Below are positions 25,150 to 38,160 of a DNA stretch of 64,000 nt, piece by piece. Source of the DNA: Stenopsyche tienmushanensis (taxonomy: Eukaryota; Arthropoda; Insecta; Trichoptera; Stenopsychidae); the NCBI GenBank assembly GCA_008973525.1, contig WACJ01000059.1:1054001-1118000 (forward strand), in the 5' to 3' direction. Numbering within the stretch: the stretch's first letter is position 1; every line of letters starts with the position of its first letter. Below the pieces are notes generated by a model. It was given only the letters and a program-made list of their open reading frames with translations. It made no database searches and was not told where the DNA came from. Made by a program: the position numbers and the translations under genes.

Positions 25150-26689
25150 GTGTTGGTTTATTGTTTCATCTGGATCATTCAAAGTTACGCCTCTAAAGTC
25201 AAGGAAAACAATCAAAATGACTTTGAATTTGAACTTGCTTCGTCCTTTATTCACCAATAATTTTAAATTAATATTGTGACAATTTGCAATAAAACTAATA
25301 ACATAACGTCATTGCAATTTTTATATGTGCTTATCCAAGATCAATGTCACCCAACCTTTTTCTGTATTCGTAATTCGCTCCATATAAGACCTGTCTCATT
25401 ATTTATTAGCCAATCTTATATAAATGAAGTTAAATAAATGTCTACCTATTCGCAAAAGCACAAGTATGTGCTGATGCTAGATAGAAAATACTGCATAAAT
25501 AACAGCTCGACCGTGAAACCATGCATTTTTATTGCGACTTATCATATGGACAATGTGATTTTCCTTTAAAAATACTTATTTCTGACATTAGAAAAACAAT
25601 GACCATATAAAAATGGTTACATTTAAGTTCATAACAAAGACAAATCTTCGTAAATCTGAACCCCAGTAAGACGATATCCGTGGAATGTCGGCTTTCTTGC
25701 CAAATTCGAACACAGCAACTTAGCACACATGAGCTGTCAACCCAAATTAGCCATCTAAACGTCTCGCTCAGCAACGACAGTTTTTTTTATAGCTGATGAA
25801 GAAAATGGACCCCAGAATGGGGTCGCAATTTGATAAGGAAATAGGGCGCCAAAATTTCGTCTCGATTTGGCATGGACTCAAAGCGATCCGCAATTATATG
25901 TTATCATCGACGCTTTTCATCCGATTTAGTGGCATCGAAGTGCGTTATCATCGGCGAAGGATGACTTGTTGAAAGTGCACCAATAGAATGCACATTCGAC
26001 TAATTGTATCAATGAAAAAGACATCTTAGGCGGTGCTTATTAATATGAGCGCTGGCACTAAACGCCTCAATGTTAAAGCTATTTTGCATACTCTGATTGA
26101 GCACCGTGGTTGCTGATTTTTGCAGATACGAATGAGGTCGTTTACGGCGTGTTATTAAACGCTTTTAATAATTGTAATGATGTCTGAGGCTTGTAATTAC
26201 GTGACTTTTGGTCCCGAACGCAGCAGTCGTTGCTGCTAGCATTTTGATTGTGTTTGAGTGCGATTAGAACCTTGGTCACAGAAATTTCGACGGCAAAAAA
26301 ATCAAGCGATTTTTTTGCCCCGCACCGGTACTAGTAGGTTAAAAAAAGTCGGTCAAGGACGCTTTTGAATCGCACTGTGCAAAATGGCAGCTGTTTGTCT
26401 TCAAATTAAATAATTAACAGTGCGGACCTAAGATATTTAACATTGAATATGACAGTGTCGCTTTTGTAGCGGAACGATGATTATCACGCTATTTTATACA
26501 TGGAAAATCAATCAACAAATTGGAGTTTTCCGCTCAGTTCATCCATATGTGCTTTTGTAGGAAACTTGCTATGAGAATTTCAATCTTAATATCGATATTG
26601 TACCACATGTTAATGTTTCTCAACATGGGAACCACCAGCTAAATAGGTTAGCTAAAAGCTTTAAACCATGTGTTTTTAGACATTTATCA
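25150..26689. other. gene-free stretch, partly GC-richer
   Basis: The 25.78-26.45 kb part is noticeably less A+T-rich than its surroundings, but all frames are interrupted and no domain is recognisable. It may be an old transposon body. Confidence 0.35.
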
Positions 26690-26750
26690 TGAATGTTTGA
26701 TATTCCCAATCGATCGTCTCGATTCTGAAATCCTAGAACTAAAAAAAAAC
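26690..26750 (+). repeat. short dispersed repeat, SINE-like (copy 2)
   Basis: It contains GATATTCCCAATCGATCGTC followed by a tcgattctgaaatcc block and an A-run, matching the body motif of the copies at 6.2 and 49.8 kb. The left limit is uncertain. Confidence 0.35.
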
Positions 26751-29700
26751 AACAAACAAACAGTGAAGAAATTAATAAAATCGTGCATAGTCGCCTATTG
26801 GATTTGCAACAATAATTAAAACCTATAGAGATTACAGCAGATATGGCATCCCGCATATAAAGTGTTAAAAGAATATATATTTCGGAATTTTTAATACAAA
26901 AATAATTACATTTCATTCGTTTTTAACAGAGCCGTAACGAGGGTATAAAGCCACCGTAGCAATTATTTATCTTGAACCCCCCCCCCCCCCTTCCAGAAAT
27001 CTATTTTTTTAAAAGTTAAATGATACTATTATAAATGCAATATATTAAATATCATTATAATGTATATTGTAAAATAGCTTCAAGTTTTAAGACGCTACGT
27101 TGTTTAGTATTTGTTTGGCACCCATCAATATTGAACGTTCGCAGTGAATTTGTACATATGGAAAAAAAATTATTATCGTTAAGTGATACAAAACTTTTAT
27201 TTTAAATGTCACGAGCCACCTATGTAAATTAGATCTAACAGATCATAGAAGGCACTGCGTACGCATTTATTCTCGTAAATGCCGCAAAAAGCCCTAAAAG
27301 AGGAGTGTATTCAACCGGTCCGTTTTTCGGACCGCTGATATGACAAATAAGCGACTCGCGGTCTGATCTGTAGACATGTTCAGGTTTAAGCAATAACGAT
27401 TTATTTATTTAACAACACACTTTACTATGTCAAATTAATAGGCAAAAAAGCTGAAAGCTGAATTCCAAAAAGATGAACGAATATATTATGTGCTATCAAC
27501 AGCGTTAAGGTTCATTTATTGAGTTTGATGTCCATGAGGTTCTCATAGTCATTTAAAAAATATATAATTTACATATTTAATTTTTAACTGAATTTGAAAT
27601 ATATAAGAAAAGCATCCGTCATTTAACCGTTTTTGATGGTAGTGCGATTCTTGAAATGTTGCATCCTCGACGTACGTTCTGATTGTAAAATTGTATGGAC
27701 GATTTATTTAAGCAATAATTTAATAAACTGTGTTTTTATAAAAAAAAATACTTAATATGTGTCATCAGCGTATCTTAAATTCATCAGTTTTTAAAACACA
27801 CCATTCGATTTGACAGTAATGATTGACAACAGAATTGGATTGATTCGCATTTATCAATCCATCTCTAATTCTTCACTGATATAAAATGATAATTGTGCAT
27901 GTAATAAAACAGATGTATTCTGAAATTACAGAAGCAAGCGAATTTGAATAATATAATGTTGTCGGAATCACATGTGAAATATTTGATACACATATGAAAT
28001 ATTTACAACGCACTTGAGAATACAAATGACCATACAACAAATAAAATAACCATCAAATTGTTTCCATATGATATTTTATAGCTGAAAAAATACAGAGCAA
28101 CGATATCATACCGTGATACGTTGTTTTATTATGATCGTAGAATGAATCGGCCTGACGCAATCGCGGCTGAAATGCTGAAAGATCGTAAAAGAAGACCTAC
28201 CTCAACGTTGACATTGTGACCTAAATAACATCAAATTGACATGAAATCTTATTGTATACTCAAACCATAAGTTGTTTTGGCAATAATTGATTTTGTCGTT
28301 AATAGGATAATTTACGACGCATCATTGAATAATTCCGACATGTGTTTTGTGGAAAATTTAATGGCGTTTTTCATTGAACGTCGATCGTAAAAGAGTTGTT
28401 AAAATCATCATCATTCTTTAATTAATATAGTCATAAATTATAAATGATTACTTGAATAACCAACATGATCTGTTAAATAAGAAAAGTGTGAAAATAATAT
28501 TTATATTAGGGAGTTTTATTAGCAGTGGTAAGCCTTACCCTATCTTCATATTCAGAATGATTAATGTATTCTATGAATATGAATATGCATTTAACATATA
28601 ACAAAGCTGATTCTGAATGTTTAAGATCAAGAAGAACTACGGATTGCAGTGAGGGCTCACTTTCATCATTAATTGAATCAAATTTGAAACGCTTAATTTA
28701 ATGCACCGCATTGCAGATCCATTAAAATTAATTGTCAAAAGTAAATAGAATAAACCATAATGCAAATACTATAGTTTATGATAATTTTAAACTTATAACA
28801 TAATAGCCTGTTTCGAAAGGACACATTCACTTCTCTAAACCAGGCATAACCCCGGAAAATGTTCTTATGTGCGCTTGTTAAGATACGATCGATAGCCATA
28901 TAAATAAAGTGCATTGTTATATTTTAAGGAAAAATCGTATGAATTGATTTTTATTCATGAAAAACATTAAACGACATATTTTGACCTATATTATTTGCAT
29001 TTTTACATTCAGATACACAAATGACCGCATTTCCTTGCATTGTTTCGTTATTTAATATCTCTTCTTTAGTGACTCATAATGTGATCAACATTTGAATATT
29101 CACATATCTCATGCATCCATATACCCATCTTCCGCTCATATGAAAATAAATAAGAAAATCATAGAGGTTTTCAACGAGATGTTGAGTTTTTTAATGAAAT
29201 TTTATCGTCACAGATCCTAAAATTATGCATGTTCAATATAATATACAACGCTTTATTAAGTTCAACATTCTCCTCTTTACGAGTATTTATACGTGTAATC
29301 TCGTAAAAATATAGGCTATTCTATAAATAGTGTATTTTCATACGATAATCTTTATGGAGTATGGTTTCTCAGCCTTTTATGAATAGCGGCCATTACATTT
29401 GGTGCTTTTTACGTTTGGATATAACTCATATATGACATGTTAATACATCAAAACTGATTCAACAATTTTTCAACGAGAATTTGTTCTGCATATCCAATAG
29501 TTTATCCTGTCCTTCATCGGGAATTATGGCTGCATACAGGGAATCAAGAAATGGGTTTTATGCTCGTGCAGCTTCTCTCGACAATCTCTCTTTAGAAATT
29601 TTATCATATGTTAGTCTCAGCCAAATGAAAATAATCCCTGACGTACTCGTATTAAACTATTAAAGTAATTAGGCAAACTTGAAGCAATTAATTTGCAATA

Positions 29701-31292
29701 CAAAGAACTTTTTTTGGCATTAATATAAGCATGCGATTTAATTCAGAATTACATACAATCTTATCAATATCTAGTTATACCGATAAAGTAGACATAGTTT
29801 TAATACAGAACCACGCCGAGATTTAGCCGACATTACAAAGCCTGTCGAATATTATCTCAACAACAATTTTATTATTCTCTGAGCTCATTTTTATAATTGG
29901 CCTGTTTTGCAATTTTCTGACGTTCGTCTATTGTAATTGCAAAACACTAAATTGTCTATCCTGGGCGTTGCAAGATTATGAACGTCCATGAACTTGGTTG
30001 TTTTTGTTAACGACGACTCTCACATTTGCAAATTGTTATTTTATAGTGGGTGTGTTGTTTATTACCGTTAACCATAAAAATTGAAAAAATGTCTTGATCG
30101 AGATAATAAATTTTATCTACAGCCTTAGTCTTTCCATACTGAATCCAGTTGTTCTCAAATATCTGGTTCGAATTTGTGGCTCATTTGGTTAAGTGCAAAA
30201 ATGTTGTTTATGCTCCTATTCTTTTATCGGTACCTTTCAGTATAATTCCATTACAAATAAGGATGACATCATTCATTTATGTTTGACCTTTTCAAGTGTA
30301 AATACGATGCTTTATATTCCAATATTACGGAATGCTGTATGGAAAGTGTTCCACCTCTGTCTCTCGAAAATACCACCATAATATTCGCATTATTCCGAGT
30401 TTTCCATGGAATCAAATGGAAGTCGTGTATCATTTCTGGGCGAATCTTATTTTTTTTATTAAAAATATAATCGAGCCATATTTCTTGACGATTTTCTGAA
30501 CCCTTCGTTGGATATCTTTTTGTATGATAATAATTCGGAGATTCATAACATCGCCATATGTTATTTATAAATCGGACAGAATGGCTATTTCTGTATTACA
30601 TAATACATTTCTCATGGAAAGATGGAAAAAATATTAGACATTAATAATATATTTGGATTATTTAAACAGCATGACAACTAAAAGCAAGCTATGATTATTT
30701 TTTAAAATACAACTAATTGTTTCAATATCTACATTTTCAGGGATAGTAAATCAGGATGAATTTTTTTCATGACCAACGATTTTTCAATCTTACAAACATA
30801 TTGTTATGCTGAACATTTTTTCCCGTGTGTAAATTTGAATTCGATACTTTATAGTATGAGCTTGGGGTTTATCTTACTGTGATATTGAATTGAATTACGA
30901 TACATAACAAACAAAGAAGATTCTGCCAAATAGTATTGGATAAATTGGTTATATTTATACGATTCAAAATAAATGTCAAAATGTTGCAATCGTAGACGTT
31001 TTCCAGTTTAAGAGATCCAGATTAGCATAAAAACACATTAGATAATCATCGCGGCTCAAATTATGTCCCGAAGGAATATTTGTTATTTTATAGCCGCTCT
31101 CTGTTCCCAATTAAAATAATTAATTATGTTTCGCGGATATGTCAAAACTATTGAAATTATTTATAACATTTAATTGCGAATTTGTGCTTTATTTTAAATT
31201 TAAAACACCATATTTACTATGTCAACAATAGCTAGTAACATTTGGTTTGGACAATTCCGTATTATATTATATACTGAGTTCTAATCTGTTAT
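26751..31292. other. gene-free A+T-rich stretch
   Basis: No coding exon was recognised. Landmarks: a run of 14 C at 26977-26990, which may be real or an assembly artefact; a 7-bp stem with T5 loop at 27316-27334 (cggtccg/cggaccg); and a possible hAT-type end (tggtttctcagccttttatg) at 29363-29382. Confidence 0.4.
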
Positions 31293-31430
31293 ATCATCAT
31301 CGTTTAATGTCTGCAGACGTCTATTGCGAAATTCAGATCCTTCCAATACCCATTCAAGGATAAAAGTCCTGTCGTCTTATTCACACGTTCGTCGAGTCGT
31401 ATGATTGATATTGGAGGTTTTTCCTTTTTT
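31293..31430 (-). repeat. LINE 3'-tail fragment, strongly diverged
   Basis: An atcatcatcg run followed by a cagacgtctattgcgaaattc block and a cttccaatacccattcaagg block lines up with the tails at 24.2 and 34.5 kb in the same orientation. The copy is degraded. Confidence 0.4.
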
Positions 31431-34400
31431 TTACCAGGTCCAATATACTTTTTTCTCGCAAAGGCGGTTAAAGGATATATAAATATATTTATTGCTGTAC
31501 CAAATTGTCTAATATCGAACGAGTATACTCGAAGGAAACAATTACATCTCTTCGATGGACATTAGTTTGGTACTTATTTGTTTTATGATGGCACATCTAT
31601 GGCGCCATTATAATAGCCTCTTCATAAGCGCCGAACCACGAATTCAACTTCGCAGACTTATTTGGACCAAACTTGTATTCGATAGGTGGACTTACGGATG
31701 TGAATATCGGATTGTACGCGTCTTAATCTTGCCGAAAAAAATGGTCATAAAACGATGATGCTGGAGCGTTTTAGCTTATGGTTGATTTGATTCCCAATGG
31801 CGTCGATTATTTAGGTCCCATGTTTCTTTTCCTATTTTGTTTCGCGGTTTACTTGTTCGTCCCATTGGCCCAATACTTTATGGTACTTTGGAATGGCGCC
31901 AGACATCGTAGCTAGAATAACAAGAGGAAACTTTGGCATGAATATTTGTACGAGCTTTTGTTCGGATAAAAGGAAATCTCCGATGTACAGTTTCGATAAG
32001 TACAAATTGCATTGTATTGCAACGCTTTGTTGTCGATGATATGTAAACATTTGGGAGATTTGTGGGTGTTATTAACAGCTTTATTTGTCCTGTAAATAAT
32101 AAGAGGGAATGCGATCGAATCGGATTAAAACTATGTATGTGTGATTCCATCGCTTATTTTGACAATCATGAAATTTCAATCAATAATATAAATTGATAAT
32201 GTTAAACTACCCTTATATTTTATTCTGATGCTCGATGAAACATCCAATAAAAATACTAGATGCGAGATGAATTTGCTATGCCAAATAGCGACTAATCATA
32301 CCGATTTCCAGCCCTAATAATCCGATTTTTCTTCATTTTCTAACGGTATTGATCTTTTACTCTTCACATGCTAAATATTCGATTCGTTTCAATATCCCTA
32401 GAATCGAATGAATCATAAATTATATGTTTTCCCTATGGCTCTGAAGTCGATTTGTTTTCAGAAGTATGTGAATTATTTTGTTGGCTCGATGTATGGCAGC
32501 CGATTGTATTGCGTCATGGAGTGCTTCCTCAACTTTCATTGCTTCGTCCACATCCACCTCTTCGCCCGTCACTTTCAAAATGATGATATCATCTTATTCT
32601 CCATCTAAGCGACGACCATCCAATCAATTATTCGGCAACATTGGTCTACCATTCGAATGTCGAATAGTTTAGTCTTATTTTGTTCTTAAACGCAGCATTA
32701 AGCAATAAAAACGTGCTTAATTGCGTATTCTCAAATCATTTCACGTAGCATATTGACTGCACGTACTCATCTAATATCTATAAGCCTTCAGAGCTAAACT
32801 TTGAATAAATTGTTTGAATATTTTAAGGATAGTAACATTCTGAATATAATTATGATCTTCTCTTTCAGTACTATGTAACTATCAGACGTAGGCAATCTCC
32901 ATTCATGATTTTCCCAGGGATGTGGTTTTTATTGCCTTTCACATATGGTTAATCAAGGATTAGTTTATTTTAACAGGATACTTTAAATAAGAAAGGATAT
33001 ATGAGTGAGTGGTGTTAATATTATCATTTTATATGATGTTTTCATTATTGACGCAAGTCATTCACTCATAAGTGCCCGACGTTATTAATCACATAAGAAT
33101 TAACTTTTTCATTCGTAAAAAATGGACTAGAAATGTTAATATTATAGTTCCAATTTTCTAAATTTGTTGAAACCTTTAATATAATAGTCTTGGAACTTGC
33201 CTACTTTAACCATCAATTAAATGATATGGATGAAATTGTCTACAGATTTGTTTATCTCACTTGTGTACTACATCAATCGGAGGTAACATTGATGCAAATT
33301 TTAAAAGACAGAATCATCACAATTACAACCGATATTTCTCTCTTAAAGGTTTTAGTAATTTCTATATGTTTGTAGAAGATGGATATTTCAACAATTAAAG
33401 AACTAAATAGAAGAATAATCAATTATTTCTGTATGTATTATTGGAAACGGTTATTCAGAATGTAGAAGCACTTCTTCGAAAATATTTAAGGACAGGCTAT
33501 AAGTATTAATCTACAAAACGCAAAAATAATGTAAAGATTTTGTATTAGTATCATCATATGGCCTTACGTCGTATTGAAATTCTATTTAAATTTTGTATAA
33601 ACCTTTATTTTTTTCATTATCACTTTAGGGATATTTCAACGTTACCAAATAGTAACGTTGAATCACTCTGTCTGCCATATTTACACCTGAATGTTGAGCT
33701 ATTTGTTATTTTGACACATGATTATATGAAAGTAATTTGAGAATCTCGACCACGGAAAACACAAACAGAGCTAAAACGCAATTAGTTGTTGAAATGATTT
33801 GTCGAAAATCGACTCCTTGATAGTGCAGGTATTTCTGTCTCATACTCTTATGAATACATTTCTTAGAACGACCCATTATGTTACAATCGTAGCAAAATAT
33901 TTATAACGCAAATGAAATTCAATCACGCTCTTATCATCAAAATTATTTTGAGTGGTGATGCTGTTTATTATTTTGTCAAATTTTATCTGCAGCATATGTG
34001 GCCGCTTTAGATCTACTACTTGCGACTTTTTCCGAAAGCTATTTTGGTGTTTGAGCATGCTAAATGGCAAACGGGCCCGTCAAAGACGAGCGTAACTGTA
34101 CGGCCGTTTGGTTTTTTAAATATATATATTTTAAATTTTCAGTTAAATTTTATCAGTTTATGTGTTCATATCATATGCAAAATTTGTTCATCCATTTAAT
34201 TTATGCTGAACCATCAAAACTCTTCATCCATATATGTATTTTTTAAACCGATGTTGATGATACCTTATTATGGACCTACATGTTTTTTGATTATTTGGCT
34301 CTGATGATACGATTTTGCGCACTCTCTAAAGGTATCGTTTTTTAATCTTTTAACTGCCAATGTTTCTAAGCACAAAAATACTAGCCACAATCGGTTTCAG

Positions 34401-34476
34401 TAAGAAAAATCAAGAAGGCAGTGTGTTTAAGAGAAAACCCTTCAGCAATCAATAGGATCCAGCAGTATATTAGGGT
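31431..34476. other. gene-free A+T-rich stretch
   Basis: Open frames near 31.6, 31.9-32.1, 32.4-32.7 and 33.2-34.2 kb were inspected. None shows a domain signature or consistent exon boundaries. Confidence 0.4.
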
Positions 34477-34790
34477 ATCATCATCATCGTAGTACAGCCA
34501 CAAACAGTCCACTGCAGAACTATGGGCTTCTTCAATATTCATTCACAGGAATGGGTTTCATCCATAAAGTCTGTATCATTCGTTCACCTGTTCATTCACT
34601 CGATATTGAAGGTAGCATTACCACCGAGTTTCATTTTGAACGTGTGGGTAACCCAGTGGTTATCCTGAATGCGTATTGACGAACGCTTTCACGATCGTCT
34701 AGATAGGGAGTGTGGGAGGTTTGTAAATATTGAGTACTGAAGACTCTGAAGGAGTCTGAAGACAGTGGAAAACTACTCTAGACGAACTTT
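34477..34790 (-). repeat. LINE 3' end (RTE-like), longest copy
   Basis: It starts with an (ATC)n run (34477-34488) and gtacagccacaaacagtcca, then ctcgatattgaaggtagcat, a gggtaacccagtgg block and cgatcgtctagatagggagt, ending near gtggaaaactactctagacg. It is the most complete of the dispersed tails and serves as the reference for the others. Reverse-complemented, it ends in the cagtggactg...ggctg...(GAT)n pattern. Confidence 0.6.
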
Positions 34791-37700
34791 TTGATTTTAT
34801 CGGAAAGGACTTTCTGGAATGCAAAGAGTTCAATCCCTCTTTTCCTTTTTATCCTCCTTACTCGAGCAAATTCGAGACTGAGTGGTTTTCCATTTCAGGT
34901 TGACCCTCTCAGTTCGGCGATTTCAAAACGATATAGAAGTTAACGGAAGACAATGCTGTTAACGTTGCAAAGTGAAGTTCTTCATAAGGTTCATAAGGTT
35001 CATCGTGCTCCATATTGTTGACTAAGAAAGGTTCTGTTCAAAATTTTAACTATTTTAAATTGGGATATAAAACAGGTAAAAATATCAGCAGATGTTTCGG
35101 AGAAGGAATGCTGAATAAGGAAATGCTGAATAAGTGAGTGCCGCCCGAACTATCTTGAAGGTCTGTTCTTCGTTGACGATTCGTAATGATTTTACATTAC
35201 TTTTGATGAAAATTGTTTGGATTCTTGGATTGGTTGATATTGGATTATTTAATATCGATCTAAATTACTTGGAGTTTTTAAGAAGGAATATTAAAATTTG
35301 ATACGTTCGAATCATATATTTTGCGATTATGATAAATGCGTTTCAATGAAGCATTTTCGCGCCAAAATAAGCCAATCAGACGATGAATTCGAGCAACAAT
35401 TGAACAGTCTCCGCGTCGATTATTTGGGAGCTATAACGTCGAAAAGTCGCTTTTTAACACTTTACAGTCCGGATCCGCATTTTTGCGTTGTAGCAGAACT
35501 GACGTTTCAATGTCAGTTTAACACGCATTCGTGGGCGGACTTTTATGTTATGATGTTTTCACTCGAAAACGCTGACACGACTCGCAAAAAAACATTAGCT
35601 TTGTGTTTTGCGGGAAGATAGGAGCAATCATTGCCGAGTCTCGTAGTTAGATTCTTTGCTCTCTTCATTATTTTAAATAGTAAATAAACGAACGCTGAAC
35701 AACGCCATCATGTCTCCATTGTCGTCATCTTCGGCCCCTCGTCAATCCTACGCGATTTCTTTGTGCTGAAGTGAAGAATCGCCACCGATTTCAATATGAC
35801 CAAAATACATACTGTAAAATGATATTAACATGAACGCGATGAAATTACATTTTCACGGAAATAATAGCACGTTTTTTTTCCTAGCAGCCTGATATGTTAC
35901 GATATGTTTATTGTCCACTGTTTTAAACGCATACTATTAAAGAGTTCGAAACTGAAAATAGCCACGACTTCCGCAGACGAGAAAATAGGTCACGACATGT
36001 GTTGAAAAATCCATCAGAAAATGTATGCACTGAATCAATTTTCCAACGTCACTCTGCTTGTTTGCTGTGCACTCGCTTTAAGCATTTTCCATGACCTGTG
36101 ATTTATGGCTATGTCGTTTTCCGATTCCTCCGAGTCTCCGGAAAGATACCACGCTGCCAAGGTTTTACACGGTGCAACGGATCCGAGTTCCGGACCAATT
36201 TATGTAATGTACAATTAAACTACATTTTAGATAGTGCTGTAAGACGAGATTGTCCAACGACTCGAGTCATTATATTAGAATTTAGTCGGCCGTTGTCGGC
36301 TTCGAGCAGCTCCCAGTACCGGGCCAATAAGTCAAAGTTGTTAATTTATTGGGGAGTAATGAATGTCTACCAATGGCGAAGGTCTTCCAAAAATAGACAG
36401 CGCGCCAATATCTATAATTTACAAACATTCGCTTGGCACTATCTTTCTTTGTCATAAATTTTACTACCGGGATAGAAGCAGCGCTCGCATTCGTTTAGGC
36501 GCCATCAAAATGTGCTTCGGTTCGCAATAATACGATATTTGCCGTGTCTTTGAATGTGCATTTTTTTGTGCAACAACTTGCACATTTTAAGTACCTGCAC
36601 TGTTATTTCATGGAATTGTGGAATATCTTTTACGATTTTGTAGTATAAATGACAATTAACAAGCGAACAAACAAAGTCATAAAACTGGAACGTAAATACT
36701 AATATATAACGTCTTACATACATTTTATGACTAAAAAAATGTGATATGGAAATTTGTTGAGATATTTATTTTCGAATATTCACAAACTAATTGAACTATT
36801 CATCAAGTCGATATGCGATTATTATTTAATAATGTATAATCATCTCAAAAAGAGATTCTTCAAATCTTCATCATTCAAACGCATCTCTTATTTTAGACTG
36901 TTACAGTAAGAAATTTGATTATTAAAATCTGAATCAGTAACAGTCAATTTGAATTTTGTCAAACATACAGGTATGCACTATCAGCCAGAAGCAGGGCTTC
37001 ACGTTTTAGTACATTTCTCCAGAATCCCAAGATGTTCAAAATTTGATACTTCTGCCAAATGGATTATGTCATTAGTCTCTCTAAATTACCTTAGCAGCTG
37101 ACAGCATAACACATCTTGGATATGTTGCCTATGCAAGCAAAGCAGATATATGCTTCTTTAAATATTTTATCAGCTTGTAAATAGCATTCTTCCACATTAT
37201 CGTTCTTCTTTTAATATCATAGGAACTGTTTCTCTTTCTGGATGGCCTACCTGGTTAATTTCCAATCGGACTGAAAAAGAAGTGTTAATGGGCGGATTGA
37301 GATCAAAAATACAAACAAAAGACTGCTGGTCTGTTCAAGATGATTTTATTTTCAAAAATATTGCCAAATGATGATCTTGTCTTGATATATAATATTATAG
37401 CAATCCTGAGACTTTTGTTGTTTTGAATCAAATTGAGTTTTGCTAAACTAAAGTGTTACAATTATAATAATCCTTATTGAATTTCATGTCTTAATTTGCC
37501 TAACGAAGAGTCGAGATTCAAGAGAAACTTCCATCACAGAACGTGATCTATGCCATAAGCAACGATAAATATTTATCCACTTTTATGAAGATCAGTCGTG
37601 CTCATTTTATGCCGCTGAATGAATACAAACTGAATGGTAATAAAATTGGTATTCATACTCAAATGCACTCAGTCGTATGGCGTTTTATTAGTTTGGACGG

Positions 37701-37895
37701 GATGAGTGTTTTATTTCTTGTCCAAAAATATGGATACATCCATGGTCTATTCCCTTTGTGTCATAATGGTCACTTTTAAGGAAGCAGCGTATTTTTACGG
37801 GCGATATGTCGATGGACTTGTATGCGTAAAGCGTATGTACAATGACCTCATCCTTTATTTTGCTTCTAAAATCTATTTAACAATTGGAATTGGGG
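34791..37895. other. gene-free stretch with two unassigned open frames
   Basis: The plus-strand frame 35298-35621 (107 residues) and the frame 36098-36457 (119 residues) are the longest here. The first is CpG-rich and could be an old element or exon, but it shows no domain and no match to neighbouring exon phases; the second starts without context. Neither is called as a gene. Confidence 0.35.
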
Positions 37896-37904
37896 TCATT
37901 TGAG

Positions 37905-38160
37905 TGCGTAATACGAGTTCATGAGCTGGTTATTTGAGCTGTCGGCTCGAAGGGTCCCAGTTGAACGACCTTGAACCTTCGGTCGATCCGTATTTAGGGA
38001 ACGTGGGGGGCTCAAGGGAGTGAGGGAGGTTTCGTCCTTCGCCGCAGGGTCGATGCTTAAGCACTCCCTTTTTTGCCCACGTCGAGCGCAGGTTGAATGA
38101 TCTGTAGGGACGATTAGGGTCACGATTTGCCCAACCAGGGTGAGCAGTGATTTACTGCAA
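37905..38160. other. GC-rich structured islet, possible non-coding RNA or repeat
   Basis: About 250 bases are clearly GC-rich (58% in 37981-38040 by count) inside A+T-rich DNA. A perfect 9-bp stem, aagggagtg at 38014-38022 and cactccctt at 38062-38070, encloses a 39-base loop with further pairing potential; its 3' arm runs directly into T6 at 38069-38074, a Pol III-type terminator. Upstream, cggtcgatccg at 37980-37990 is close to a B-box but one base short. A 75-residue minus-strand open frame covers it without any family signature. It could be a SINE, an RNA gene or a foreign fragment. Confidence 0.35.

Noticed and set aside
35298..35621. 107-residue plus-strand frame
   Set aside because: No domain, no splice context, no neighbouring exon of matching phase; the length is possible by chance in a 64-kb window.
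36098..36457. 119-residue plus-strand frame
   Set aside because: Composition is not protein-like for this genome, no family signature, and no promoter or splice context.
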